A DNA stretch of 64,000 bases, from contig JAJFFH010000006.1 in NCBI GenBank assembly GCA_021776735.1, forward strand, positions 1 to 64,000, in the 5' to 3' direction. The position numbers and the translations under genes were made by a program. Source of the DNA: Planctomycetota bacterium (lineage in GTDB: Bacteria > Planctomycetota > PLA2). This document shows, piece after piece, positions 1 to 8,350 of the stretch (position 1 is its first letter; each line of letters starts with the position of its first letter). The notes beneath the pieces are model-generated. The model saw nothing but the letters and a program-made list of their open reading frames with translations, searched no databases and was not told where the DNA came from.

Positions 1-413
1 AGCGCCTCGTCAAGGACGAAGACGACCACGAGGACGTCACGCTCAAGCATGCCGGCTCTCCGCGAGTCGTCCGCTGGGCCATGCGCAAGGCGGAGCTCGC
101 CGACGGTACGCGCCCGTTCCGGCCGGTCTCGCCGCCGCGCAGCGTCGAGACCGCCGTCGCCGACGCCAAACGCAAGATGGGCAAGTTGACGGGACTGTTC
201 AAGCGCAAGACAAAGGACGCCTGGAAAGTGCTGCGCGCGGGCCTGCTCCGCCTGCTCGCGGGCTGCAAGCACTACGAAATCGGTCTGAGAACCGACCGCC
301 ACGAGGCCACGATTTCGCGCGACATCCGCGACCACCTCGCGCTGCTCAAGACACAGCCCAACTACGCCCAGCTCGCCGCGCAAGTCGCACACTCGGCCCT
401 CGCCGCTTCGTAG
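1..413 (+). CDS. C-terminal part of an HTH-like protein (partial)
   Basis: The frame is open from the left window edge to a TAG at 411-413, so the start lies outside. The visible part is rich in Lys and Arg. It ends in a segment around 235-345 (LLRLLAGCKHYEIG, then RHEATISRDIRDHLALL) that looks like a helix-turn-helix of the kind seen at the end of DnaA or of some IS200/RAYT-type proteins. An internal ATG at 81 is less likely to be the start because the frame is already coding-like before it. The identity is not established. Confidence 0.5.
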   Translation, partial: RLVKDEDDHEDVTLKHAGSPRVVRWAMRKAELADGTRPFRPVSPPRSVETAVADAKRKMGKLTGLFKRKTKDAWKVLRAGLLRLLAGCKHYEIGLRTDRHEATISRDIRDHLALLKTQPNYAQLAAQVAHSALAAS

Positions 414-650
414 CCGAACCGAACCGAGCGCCACCCCTCACACGAGCACCCGGCCGCAGACGAACTCCGCCGCCACCACATCCGAACGCCATCAATCGGA
501 TTTGGCGCGACCGCAACCGCGGGTTCGGCCTCGAAACGCCGCCCGCCTCCCGCGCGCCCCGAACGTTGCCCATCGACCGCCCCTATCGACTCCTCTGCCG
601 CCCCAACAACGGCAGAATTCCCTGGCTCCGTACCGGCGGGCCGGTCGGGC
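414..650. other. intergenic, nothing recognised
   Basis: This gap lies between a rightward and a leftward gene, so it should carry the transcription ends of both. No clear hairpin with a T-run and no copy of the interspersed motif was seen. Confidence 0.5.
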
Positions 651-1592
651 TCAGTCGCTGCTGCTGTCGGTCGGGTCTTCGGAGGTGCCGGTCATCGCGC
701 GGGCATCGACATAGCGGGCGCGGATGCCGAGCAGTTTCAGGTATTCCCAGCGCGCCGGCAAGAAGCGCCAGAAGCACGCCAGCGCCGTGCCGCGGCCGAA
801 CATCACGCGGTGGAGGCCGTGCAGCGCCGCCGCTAGGAGACCGAGGGTCGGCAGTATTGTCGGCAAGCCGATCAGCAGCCACCAGCGCACGCTGTCGAGC
901 GGTAGGTGATTCCAGGTTGTCAGGATTGTGAGGCCGAGCGCAAGCAGCACTCCGAGCAGCAGCACGCGCGTGGCCAGGATGGGGAGCGTCCAGTTGCGGG
1001 CTACGGCGTTCGTGAAGGCGTACTTGAGTCCGACGCGCAGGTCCTGGCGGAACTTGGCGCGGCGATCCTTGCCTCGGAGTTGCTTTTTTATCTGGAGCTC
1101 GTGGGCCAGCGGCTTGTTGTCCTCAAGCCGGTCGTAGAGGTACTCGCCGAAGGGGTCGGCGTACCGGTCGATGAACTCGGCAGCCGTTTCGTAGCCCTCC
1201 ACGGGCACGCCGGCGTACTGCGCGCCGAGCGACGTCTTGCGCCGGCGCAGGCTCTCGGCGGTCATCGGCAGCCAGTGCAGCTTGGCCGCGCATGGCTCGA
1301 ACAGGTGCAGCGGCTGGTCCGTTTCGCCTTCTGCCTGCTCCTGGGCCAATAGCTGACCGTAACCGACGAGCCGGTTCCGACTCTCGCAGAGATAGATCAC
1401 GAACCAGAGGCCCACCGCGAACGACATCGCCAGAAGCGTGCCCGTGATCCAGGCGTCCGTACTTTTCAAGATGATGTAGGGCGTCACCGCAAGCGCGAGT
1501 GCCGCGCCGATCGTGATGCGCGTGATGCGTGCTTCGATCACCCGTGCGGCGCTTTGCGTGTCGCGGTACTCCCGCTCGGCGGTTCGGATCAT
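651..1592 (-). CDS. multi-pass membrane protein, unknown function
   Basis: This 313-residue protein has four likely membrane helices in two pairs, at about residues 26-45 and 50-70, then 205-228 and 238-260. A charged cytoplasmic-type region of about 130 residues lies between the pairs. The tail is acidic and Ser/Thr-rich. I do not recognise a family. Its ATG overlaps the stop of the upstream ABC-F gene (ATGA, four bases), so the two are probably co-transcribed and translationally coupled. That coupling hints at a shared job with the ABC-F protein but does not define it. Confidence 0.75.
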   Translation of the reverse strand: MIRTAEREYRDTQSAARVIEARITRITIGAALALAVTPYIILKSTDAWITGTLLAMSFAVGLWFVIYLCESRNRLVGYGQLLAQEQAEGETDQPLHLFEPCAAKLHWLPMTAESLRRRKTSLGAQYAGVPVEGYETAAEFIDRYADPFGEYLYDRLEDNKPLAHELQIKKQLRGKDRRAKFRQDLRVGLKYAFTNAVARNWTLPILATRVLLLGVLLALGLTILTTWNHLPLDSVRWWLLIGLPTILPTLGLLAAALHGLHRVMFGRGTALACFWRFLPARWEYLKLLGIRARYVDARAMTGTSEDPTDSSSD

Positions 1593-3301
1593 GCTTCGCC
1601 CTTTTTATCCAATTCGCTCGTGGATTGCTCCAGTTCCTGCCAGCGGGCGTACAGGGTCTCGACGGTCGCGGCCAGGTTGGCGCGCCGGGTCACGAGGTCG
1701 CGGACGCTTTTCTTGTGGCTCTGGGCGAGCTCATGGTCGAGGGCGGCGAGTTCCCGCTCGTGCTTGGCGATCTGGTCCGGGAGCCCGTCCAGCTCCTGTC
1801 GCTCGCGATAGCTGAGCTTTTTGGCGCGGCTTCGCGAAGATCGCCGTCCGTCTGCTTTTTTCTTTTTGGGCTTCTTCTCCCGGGGGAGGGCGTCGAGGAG
1901 CTCCGACACGCTGCCGGGATGCTGGATCACGTGGCCCTCGCCGTCCAGAAACAGGATGCGATCCGCGACGCGGTCCAGAAACCAGCGGTCGTGGCTGACC
2001 ACCACGGTTGTGCCGGGAAACGCGAGTAGCGCCTCCTCGAGCGCGCGCAGGGTTTCGAGGTCGAGGTCGTTCGTCGGTTCGTCGAGGGCGAGGACGTTGC
2101 CGCCCTGCAGCAAGAGCCGCGCGAGCAGAATGCGGTTGCGCTCGCCGCCGCTCAGTTGGCCGACCGGGACCGGGAACATCTCTTTCGCGAACAAGAACCG
2201 CGCGAGGAACGCTTCGATCCGCACGGGCTTGCCGGCGAGATGGACCCACTCGCTGCCACCCGCGACGGCCTCCAGGACCGTGTCGCGTGGGTTGAGCTGC
2301 TCGCGCGCCTGATCCACATACGCGACCTGGACGCGGTTGCCGAGCGCGACACGGCCCGCGTCGGGCTCCAGCAGGCCGAGACAGATCTTGAGCAGTGTCG
2401 TTTTGCCCGCGCCGTTCTTGCCGACGATGCCGACGCACTCGCGACGGCCGATTTCGAGGTCGAGGTTTTCGAACAGGACGCGGTCGCCGTAGCGCTTGCT
2501 CACGCCCTCGATCTCCACGACCTTTTTGCCGAGCGGCGGGCCGGACGGAATCTGCAGCGCCACGCTTCCGGGCCGGTCCTCGCGGCGTCCGCCTTCGAGC
2601 GTCTCGTAGCGCGTGATCCGCGCCTTCGCCTTCGTCGCGCGTCCCTGGGGTCCGCGCTGCATCCACTCGCGCTCGCGGCGCAACAGGTTCACGCGCGACG
2701 TTTCCGCCTTGCGCTCGGTGTTCATCCGCTGCGCGCGCTTCTCCAGGAACTCGGTGTAGCCGCCGTCGTAGTTGTAGAGTTTGCCGCGGTCGAGCTCGAT
2801 GATGCGGTTGGCGACGCGGTCGAGGAAGTACCGGTCGTGCGTGACCATGATGATCGTGCGCCGCGCGAGTTCGCGTTCGAGCCAGGTGATGACGATGGCG
2901 TCGAGGTGGTTCGTCGGCTCGTCGAGCAAGAGCAGGTCTGCGTCCTGGGCCAGGACATGTGCCAGCGCCACGCGCCGTTTCTCGCCGCCGGAGTGGCCGC
3001 CGCGCGCGTCGAGCTTGCTGCGAAAAACCTGCTCCTGGTGGCTCGGCTCGTCCGGCGGCGCCTCCGGCTCCTGCTCCAGATGCGCGACCCGCACGTGCTT
3101 GCGCCCCAAGACATCGCCGTCCGTATGCTCCATCGTGCCCGCAATCACCCGCAAAAGGGTGCTCTTGCCGGCCCCGTTGCGGCCGACGACGGCAATCCGG
3201 TCGCCCGCCTGCACGGTAAGGGACACCCCGCAGAGGATGTCTTTGTCCGCGACGGACAACGCGATGTCTTTCAGGGTCAGGAGCGCCACGCGCGATATCA
3301 T
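1589..3301 (-). CDS. uup: ABC-F family ATPase, Uup-like
   Basis: Soluble ATPase with two ABC domains and no membrane part, the hallmark of ABC-F proteins that act on the ribosome or, for Uup, on replication and repair intermediates. Walker A motifs are GRNGAGKST (about residue 39) and GKNGAGKTT in the second half. Signatures are HSGGEKRR and LSGGERNR, and the Walker B parts read LLLLDEPTNHLD and VLALDEPTNDLD. The linker carries RRGPQGRATKAKARI, a typical Uup stretch. The C terminus (from about residue 480) is basic then coiled-coil, also Uup-like. 570 residues is slightly short for the family. An in-frame GTG at 3289 would give an N terminus closer to family members. The start lies only six bases from the divergent start at 3308. 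Confidence 0.88.
   Translation of the reverse strand: MISRVALLTLKDIALSVADKDILCGVSLTVQAGDRIAVVGRNGAGKSTLLRVIAGTMEHTDGDVLGRKHVRVAHLEQEPEAPPDEPSHQEQVFRSKLDARGGHSGGEKRRVALAHVLAQDADLLLLDEPTNHLDAIVITWLERELARRTIIMVTHDRYFLDRVANRIIELDRGKLYNYDGGYTEFLEKRAQRMNTERKAETSRVNLLRREREWMQRGPQGRATKAKARITRYETLEGGRREDRPGSVALQIPSGPPLGKKVVEIEGVSKRYGDRVLFENLDLEIGRRECVGIVGKNGAGKTTLLKICLGLLEPDAGRVALGNRVQVAYVDQAREQLNPRDTVLEAVAGGSEWVHLAGKPVRIEAFLARFLFAKEMFPVPVGQLSGGERNRILLARLLLQGGNVLALDEPTNDLDLETLRALEEALLAFPGTTVVVSHDRWFLDRVADRILFLDGEGHVIQHPGSVSELLDALPREKKPKKKKADGRRSSRSRAKKLSYRERQELDGLPDQIAKHERELAALDHELAQSHKKSVRDLVTRRANLAATVETLYARWQELEQSTSELDKKGEA
1838..1851 (-). repeat. interspersed motif copy 1
   Basis: Core GGACGGCGAT is exact, inside the ABC-F C-terminal coding region. 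In motif orientation it is preceded by six A's and GC, a flank shared with the copies at 38237 and 44993. Confidence 0.8.
3111..3124 (-). repeat. interspersed motif copy 2
   Basis: Perfect 14-mer within the ABC-F gene. It forms an exact 16-bp inverted repeat (3110-3125) with copy 3 (3379-3394) across the divergent start region. Confidence 0.85.
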
Positions 3302-3307
3302 CCACGC

Positions 3308-4609
3308 ATGCGCTACCTACTCGCCCTGGGCCTTGTGTTTGCCGCTGTTCCTGTTCGTGCCGATCCGGATGGGAAGCGTACGGACGGCGATGTCCTGTAC
3401 ATCGGGCTGAACGGGCAGGGGGCCGAGGAGTGGTACCGCGTGAAGGACGGCGCGACGGTTGTGCGTGTGCCGGGCGGGACGTATCTGCGGCGGCCGTACG
3501 AGGGTGGGACGGCCTCGCGCAAGGCGCAGCCGTTCGACGTCGCGTCGTTTTTTATCGACAAGTACGAGGTGACCAACGCGCAGTTCGCGCGGTTCCTGGA
3601 CACCGTGAAGGATTCGGCGGGGCTTGTTGATGTGTCGGTGCCCGGGCTCGAGCGGACGGCGGCGGGTTGGCGCGCCGCGCGCGGGCGCGAACGTTACCCC
3701 GTGACCGCGGCGACCGGCCACGGTGCGCTCGCGTTTGCCAAGTGGGCCGGCGGCGGGATTCCGACGCCCGCGCAGTGGGAGAAGGCGGCGGGCGGACCGA
3801 AGGGGCAAACGTATCCGTGGGGGTCGGCGGCGCCAGACAAGACGCGGGCGAACTTCGCCGTGCACGGCAAGCTCGGGGGGGCGCACGCGGTGGGATCGCA
3901 CCCGGCCGGGGTGTCGCCGTACGGCGTGCACGACATGGCGGGCAACGTGTACGACCGCGCGATGATGCGCGGCGTGCCGGTCATGGTGAAGGGCGGTTCG
4001 TGGCTGTCGCCGCATCCGCTCAACCTGCGCGTGTCCGACATGTGCGTGCAGCCGATGGCGGTCGCCGAAAAGAGCGTCGGCTTTCGCTGCGTGATGGCCG
4101 ACCCGGAGCCGGACAGAAAGACCAGGAAGGCGCGCGCGAAACAGCCGGGGCTCAAATTGGTGCGCAGCTGGGACGCCGCGGTGAAGCAGGCCCGCGAGCG
4201 CCGGGTGCCGATCTTTTTGTCGCTCCAATTCGACACCTGCGGCCAGTGCGACCGCACGCGCGCACAGCTCTTTCGCGACCCGCGCTTTGTCGCGTACTGC
4301 AACAAGCACGTCGTCGTGGTCATCGGCCACAAGGCGGCCCCGCAGGTCGGCGTCGAAGACCACGAAGAAAACGACGACGGCAGTTGCCCGCTCTATCCGG
4401 GCCTCGATTGCGTCGATCACCACGAGGTTTTTCCGCAAGGTCTCAACGTCGTGAAGCGCTTCTCGGTCTCGCCCGGCAACTTTGTCCTCCATCCGGACAC
4501 GAAAGCCATCCTGGTCGGCGAACGCACGCTCCCGAAGTGGGGCCTGGACGTCGCGAAGTATCTGGCCGCGTTCGAAAAGGCGCGAGCAGCAGTCAAGACA
4601 AGGAAGTAG
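3308..4609 (+). CDS. exported SUMF1/formylglycine-enzyme-type protein with C-terminal thioredoxin-like domain
   Basis: This protein of 433 residues begins with a signal peptide (MRYLLALGLVFAAVPVRA). Residues about 50-265 match the FGE-sulfatase (SUMF1) fold: VPGGTYLRRP, FFIDKYEVTNAQF, YPVTAATGHGALAFAKWAGGGIPTPAQWEKAA, YPWG, HDMAGNVYD, VKGGSW and VGFRCV. In this family the fold either makes formylglycine on sulfatases or serves as a binding scaffold. Residues about 280-380 look like a thioredoxin fold with CGQC near residue 311. A single chain with both parts suggests redox-linked protein modification in the periplasm, but that is inference. The ATG at 3308 is needed for the signal peptide and lies six bases from the divergent ABC-F start. 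Confidence 0.8.
   Translation: MRYLLALGLVFAAVPVRADPDGKRTDGDVLYIGLNGQGAEEWYRVKDGATVVRVPGGTYLRRPYEGGTASRKAQPFDVASFFIDKYEVTNAQFARFLDTVKDSAGLVDVSVPGLERTAAGWRAARGRERYPVTAATGHGALAFAKWAGGGIPTPAQWEKAAGGPKGQTYPWGSAAPDKTRANFAVHGKLGGAHAVGSHPAGVSPYGVHDMAGNVYDRAMMRGVPVMVKGGSWLSPHPLNLRVSDMCVQPMAVAEKSVGFRCVMADPEPDRKTRKARAKQPGLKLVRSWDAAVKQARERRVPIFLSLQFDTCGQCDRTRAQLFRDPRFVAYCNKHVVVVIGHKAAPQVGVEDHEENDDGSCPLYPGLDCVDHHEVFPQGLNVVKRFSVSPGNFVLHPDTKAILVGERTLPKWGLDVAKYLAAFEKARAAVKTRK
3380..3393 (+). repeat. interspersed motif copy 3
   Basis: Perfect 14-mer preceded by GAAGCGT. It encodes RTDGDV just after the signal peptide of the SUMF1-type protein. Confidence 0.85.
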
Positions 4610-4645
4610 TGGTCGGGGCGTTTGCGGAGAGTCCGACGATCCGAT

Positions 4646-4878
4646 TCTTCACCACGAAGTGCACGAAGGTCACGAAGAATGAGTCCGATGAGCAGACCGA
4701 TCTGATTGGGTGGCGGCAGCGAATCCGAACTCACTTCATACCTTCGTGTTCTTCGTGCCCTTCGTGGTAATTCTCGTTCTTCGTGGTTCTGAACGCGTAC
4801 GTTCGGCTCGAGTTCGTGTGGCTACTGGCACCTTGAGGCCTGAGTTTTCACCACGAAGTACACGAAGGGCACGAAGGC
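4646..4878. repeat. CACGAAG array, inverted, between convergent genes
   Basis: Three blocks of the heptamer-like unit CACGAAG(n) lie here: forward at 4651-4676, reverse-complement at 4741-4767 (with a further reverse unit to about 4788), and forward at 4851-4877. The reverse block and the last forward block can pair over about 27 bases with few mismatches, giving a long hairpin between two convergent genes. Arrays of this type are common between genes in planctomycetes and other environmental bacteria. A bidirectional terminator role is inference. Confidence 0.7.
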
Positions 4879-4891
4879 ATGAGGAGGATGA

Positions 4892-7800
4892 TCAGATGTC
4901 AGGCATCGCTCGCTCGCGGGCCGCACGCAGGTCCAGTTTGCCGGTGCCCAGCAGGGGGATTTCTTCGACCTTGATGAAGGCGTCTTCTCGGGGGAGATAG
5001 AGATTGGGCAGGCCGGCTTCGGCCATTGCGGTGAGGAGTTCCGGGATGTTCGCATCGGTGATGGTGTGCAGCACCGCCAGCCGTTCGCCCTTGCGCGCGT
5101 CGGGGATGCCTACGACGACAAAGCGGCGCTGCGGCGACGGGTCGTCCTTGGCATGCGCTTCGTGCAGGGCGTCTTCGACCGCGCCGTGCGAGACCATTTC
5201 GCCGCCGATCTTGGAGAAACGGCTCAAGCGGTCCGTGATCTTGATGTAGCCGTTTTCGTCCACGAGGGCGATGTCGCCCGTGATGTACCAGCCGTCGCGA
5301 AACGCCGCTGCGGTCAGGTCGGGGCGGTCGAGATAGCCGTGCATGACGTTGGGACCGCGCACCAGCAGGAGGCCCGGGGTGTTCGGCGGAAGTTCGTCGC
5401 CGGTGTCCGGATCGATGACGCGGACGGTCACGCCCGGCAGCGGCGGTCCCACGAATCCGCGCCGCGAACCGGGTTGATAGACGCCGGGCGCGCGATGGGG
5501 CGGGATGCTGGCGGCGATGACGGGAGCGCACTCGGTCGCGCCGTAACCTTCCAGCGGGCGAATACCGAACTGCTCCTCGAAGGCCTCGCACAGGGCGCCG
5601 GGCAGCTTCTCCGCGCCCGCGAGCACAAGCCGCAGCGAACCGAACCGATCCGGCGGGATGCGGCGCAGGTAGAGCTGCAAGAACGTCGGCGTGGCGAGCA
5701 GCCACGTGAGCCGGTGCTTTTCGACCAGGCGGCCGATCGCGGGTGCATCGACGGGGTTTACGTGAAACACGATCGGCATGCCGCGCACCAGCGCGAACCA
5801 GAGCGACAGCGTGCCGAACGAGTGAAACAGCGGCAGGATGCCGAGCAGCCGGTCGTCCGGCTCGGGACGAAAGACCTGCGCGACGGCTTCGATGTTGCTG
5901 TCGAGATTGAAGTGGGTGAGCGGCACGCCCTTGGGCTCGCCCGTGCTCCCGCTGCTGAACACGATTGTCGCGACCGAGTCGGGCCCGGCTGTCCGGCGCG
6001 CCCCGCAATAGCGTTCCAGCAACCGCTTGGGCGCAAACAGCGCGACCAGCGCGGCGCCGAGTTTCTGCCGCCAGGAAAACGAGAGATCTTCGAGGAACAT
6101 CGCCGTCCCGCCTTCGCGCTCCGCGCTTCGGCGCGGGCAGGCCCGTTTGCTGTCCAGCTCGAGGTTCGCTCCTTCCAGAAACCTGCGGCTGGTGAGGATC
6201 GTTTCGAGTCCGGCCTGACGTGCGGCGGAATCCATGGCGGCGCGTCCCGCGATGTAGTTGAGGTTGACGCTCTCGTTGCCGCACAGTGCCGCGGCGAGGT
6301 TGGCGGCGGCGCCCGCGACGGACGGCGGGAGGAGGATGCCGCGCGGGCGCACGCGTCGCGCAAGCAGAATCGCCATCACGAGCAGGCCGAGTCGAGAACA
6401 GGTCGTGGTGGCGTCGGCGGCGGCGAGGCGCCACGGCGCACGGCGGACGCGCTTGACAAACGAGCGGTGCAGCGACGGGCGGGTGCTCTTGCGCGCGAGC
6501 CAGGCTTCTTGGCCGAGTTCTTCGATGCGTCGGCGGAGTTCCGCGACGGGAGTGTTGGGGGGGGCGGGGGCGCCGAACGAGACGGTGATCGGGTACGGGA
6601 TCGACTCCGGAAGCTTGCGCAGGAAGCGGCCGCGCGAGAACGAGAACAGCGAACCCCAGACGCGGTCGAGGTGGACGGGGACGATGACCGCGCGGCGGCC
6701 CTTCGCGATGCGTTCGAGTCCGCGCCGGAACGGATTGGTCTGGCCCGTGCGCGTGATTTGCCCTTCCGGGAAGACGCAGACGACTTCGCCCGCGTCGAGG
6801 TGTTCACCGGCGTCGCGCAGCGCGCGCAGGATTTCCTTCGTGCCGCCGGTGCTCGAGACCGGGATCGCGCCGACCATGCGCGCGAGAGGCCGGATCCACC
6901 ACCGGCGATACTGTTCCTCCTCGATGAGAAAGCGGATCGGCCGGTCAATTGCGGCCATCAGGAACAGGCCATCCACGAACGACATATGGTTGGGCGCGAG
7001 CAGCACGCCGCCCGTTTCGGGCACGTTGACGCGGCCGCGCACATTGAGGCGGTAGATCGTGTGCGTGTACAGGAACACGCACAGGCGCAAGAACGCTTCG
7101 GGAAGAAGCGTGAGCGCCCAGACGGTGCCGAGGAGCGTGGCGAGGCCGGCGCCGACAAAGATCGCGCGCGACGAGTAGTCGAACAGCGCCATGCCGCCGC
7201 CCGCGAGGGCGCCAAGCAGTGTTCCGGTGAAGACGAAGACGTTCGACAGCGCGATGACCGACCCGCGTCGGTCCGCGGGTGCCTTCCACTGGATCAGCGC
7301 GTCGAGCGGCACGACTAAAAAACCGCTGGCGACGCCCGCGAGTCCGAGCAGGATGAGGGTGAACGCGAGGCCGGGCGCGAACGCGCCGAGAGCGAGCACC
7401 GAACCGGCAAGCCCGAGTGCGCCGAGCGGAATAAGCCCGACCTCGACCTTGCCCGCGGACAGGCGTCCGGCGATGAGGCTGCCGAGTCCGACGCCGACGC
7501 CGTACACGCCGAGCGGCGCGCCTGCCCACCGTTCGCCGAGGCGCAGCACCTGTTCGGAATAGACGAGAAGGTTTTGGCCGAGCAGGCTCGCGATCGCCCA
7601 GAAGAACGTCGAGCCGAGGACGGCGAGCCACAGCGTCCGGTCGGCGCGCAGCGTGCGCCATGCGGCGCGCACGGTCGCGACTACCGGCTGCGGCGCGGCG
7701 GCGGGCGGCGTTTCTTCAATGCGCCGCGCGAACCCGAGACCGATCAGCGCCAGCAGCGCGAGCACGGCGGCGGCGGGTGCCGGACCGACTGCGGTCAGCA

Positions 7801-8284
7801 GCGGCGGCGCCAGCGCGGTGCCCAGGATGATCGCCAAAAACGTCCAGAAACCGAGCGCGCCGTTGGCCGAAGACAGGCGCGCATGCGGCACGATTTCCGG
7901 CAGGATGCCGTACTTCGCCGGACCGAACACGGCACTCTGCACGCCCATCAGCGCCAGCACGACGAGCGGACCTGCGTTCGCGCCCACGGCGAGCAAAAGA
8001 GCCCCGCACCCCATCAAAACAACTTCGGCGATCTTCGTACCGACGATCACGGACCGCTTGGAGAACCGGTCGGCCCACGCGCCCGCGGGCAGCGAAAACA
8101 GCGCTAGCGGCAGCGTGAACGCGACCAGCGCGGCCATCTTCTGGAACTGCGACGCGGCCTCGGCGCCGTCCCCGGTCGGCAGCAGGCGCGCCCACAAGAC
8201 GATCACGAACAACTTCCAGGCGTTGTCGTTGAACGCCCCAAAGAACTGGGCCGCCAGCAGGTTGCGCAGGGATCGGGTCGTCAC
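4892..8284 (-). CDS. MFS transporter / PlsC acyltransferase / acyl-ACP synthetase fusion (LplT-Aas type)
   Basis: One chain of 1130 residues. Residues 1-400 are a 12-helix MFS transporter of the LplT kind (lysophospholipid flipping). Residues about 415-600 are a PlsC acyltransferase with the catalytic NHMSFVD (HX4D) near residue 432 and FPEGQITRTG. From about 620 to the end is an AMP-forming ligase with SSGSTGEPKG near residue 780, EGYGATECAP, and the late ITGDIALVDENGYIKITDR and lysine motifs. In E. coli LplT and Aas are two proteins that import lyso-phosphatidylethanolamine and re-acylate it at the inner membrane, so the fusion would do uptake and repair in one polypeptide. It is convergent with the SUMF1-type gene and divergent from the TPR cluster. 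Confidence 0.9.
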   Translation of the reverse strand: MTTRSLRNLLAAQFFGAFNDNAWKLFVIVLWARLLPTGDGAEAASQFQKMAALVAFTLPLALFSLPAGAWADRFSKRSVIVGTKIAEVVLMGCGALLLAVGANAGPLVVLALMGVQSAVFGPAKYGILPEIVPHARLSSANGALGFWTFLAIILGTALAPPLLTAVGPAPAAAVLALLALIGLGFARRIEETPPAAAPQPVVATVRAAWRTLRADRTLWLAVLGSTFFWAIASLLGQNLLVYSEQVLRLGERWAGAPLGVYGVGVGLGSLIAGRLSAGKVEVGLIPLGALGLAGSVLALGAFAPGLAFTLILLGLAGVASGFLVVPLDALIQWKAPADRRGSVIALSNVFVFTGTLLGALAGGGMALFDYSSRAIFVGAGLATLLGTVWALTLLPEAFLRLCVFLYTHTIYRLNVRGRVNVPETGGVLLAPNHMSFVDGLFLMAAIDRPIRFLIEEEQYRRWWIRPLARMVGAIPVSSTGGTKEILRALRDAGEHLDAGEVVCVFPEGQITRTGQTNPFRRGLERIAKGRRAVIVPVHLDRVWGSLFSFSRGRFLRKLPESIPYPITVSFGAPAPPNTPVAELRRRIEELGQEAWLARKSTRPSLHRSFVKRVRRAPWRLAAADATTTCSRLGLLVMAILLARRVRPRGILLPPSVAGAAANLAAALCGNESVNLNYIAGRAAMDSAARQAGLETILTSRRFLEGANLELDSKRACPRRSAEREGGTAMFLEDLSFSWRQKLGAALVALFAPKRLLERYCGARRTAGPDSVATIVFSSGSTGEPKGVPLTHFNLDSNIEAVAQVFRPEPDDRLLGILPLFHSFGTLSLWFALVRGMPIVFHVNPVDAPAIGRLVEKHRLTWLLATPTFLQLYLRRIPPDRFGSLRLVLAGAEKLPGALCEAFEEQFGIRPLEGYGATECAPVIAASIPPHRAPGVYQPGSRRGFVGPPLPGVTVRVIDPDTGDELPPNTPGLLLVRGPNVMHGYLDRPDLTAAAFRDGWYITGDIALVDENGYIKITDRLSRFSKIGGEMVSHGAVEDALHEAHAKDDPSPQRRFVVVGIPDARKGERLAVLHTITDANIPELLTAMAEAGLPNLYLPREDAFIKVEEIPLLGTGKLDLRAARERAMPDI
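6097..6110 (-). repeat. interspersed motif copy 4, possibly split
   Basis: The core is exact, encoding TAMF on the minus strand. About 34 bases away on its 5' side (6128-6154) lies CAGCAAACGG, the usual upstream flank, as if an insert separated flank and core. Confidence 0.7.
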
Positions 8285-8350
8285 AAAAAGAGGCTACCGC
8301 CAAAAAAATCGACCGCCCACTCACTTCCCCGAATCGACACAATAGGCCAC
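8285..8350. promoter_or_regulatory. divergent intergenic region
   Basis: These 66 bases separate the start of the LplT-Aas fusion (minus) from the first TPR paralogue (plus), so promoters for both should lie here or overlap the starts. The segment includes a run of six A's. No confident -35/-10 pair was identified. Confidence 0.4.

Noticed and set aside
2156-3307. Upstream extension of the SUMF1-type gene
   Set aside because: It is antisense to the ABC-F gene, and the signal peptide begins at 3308.
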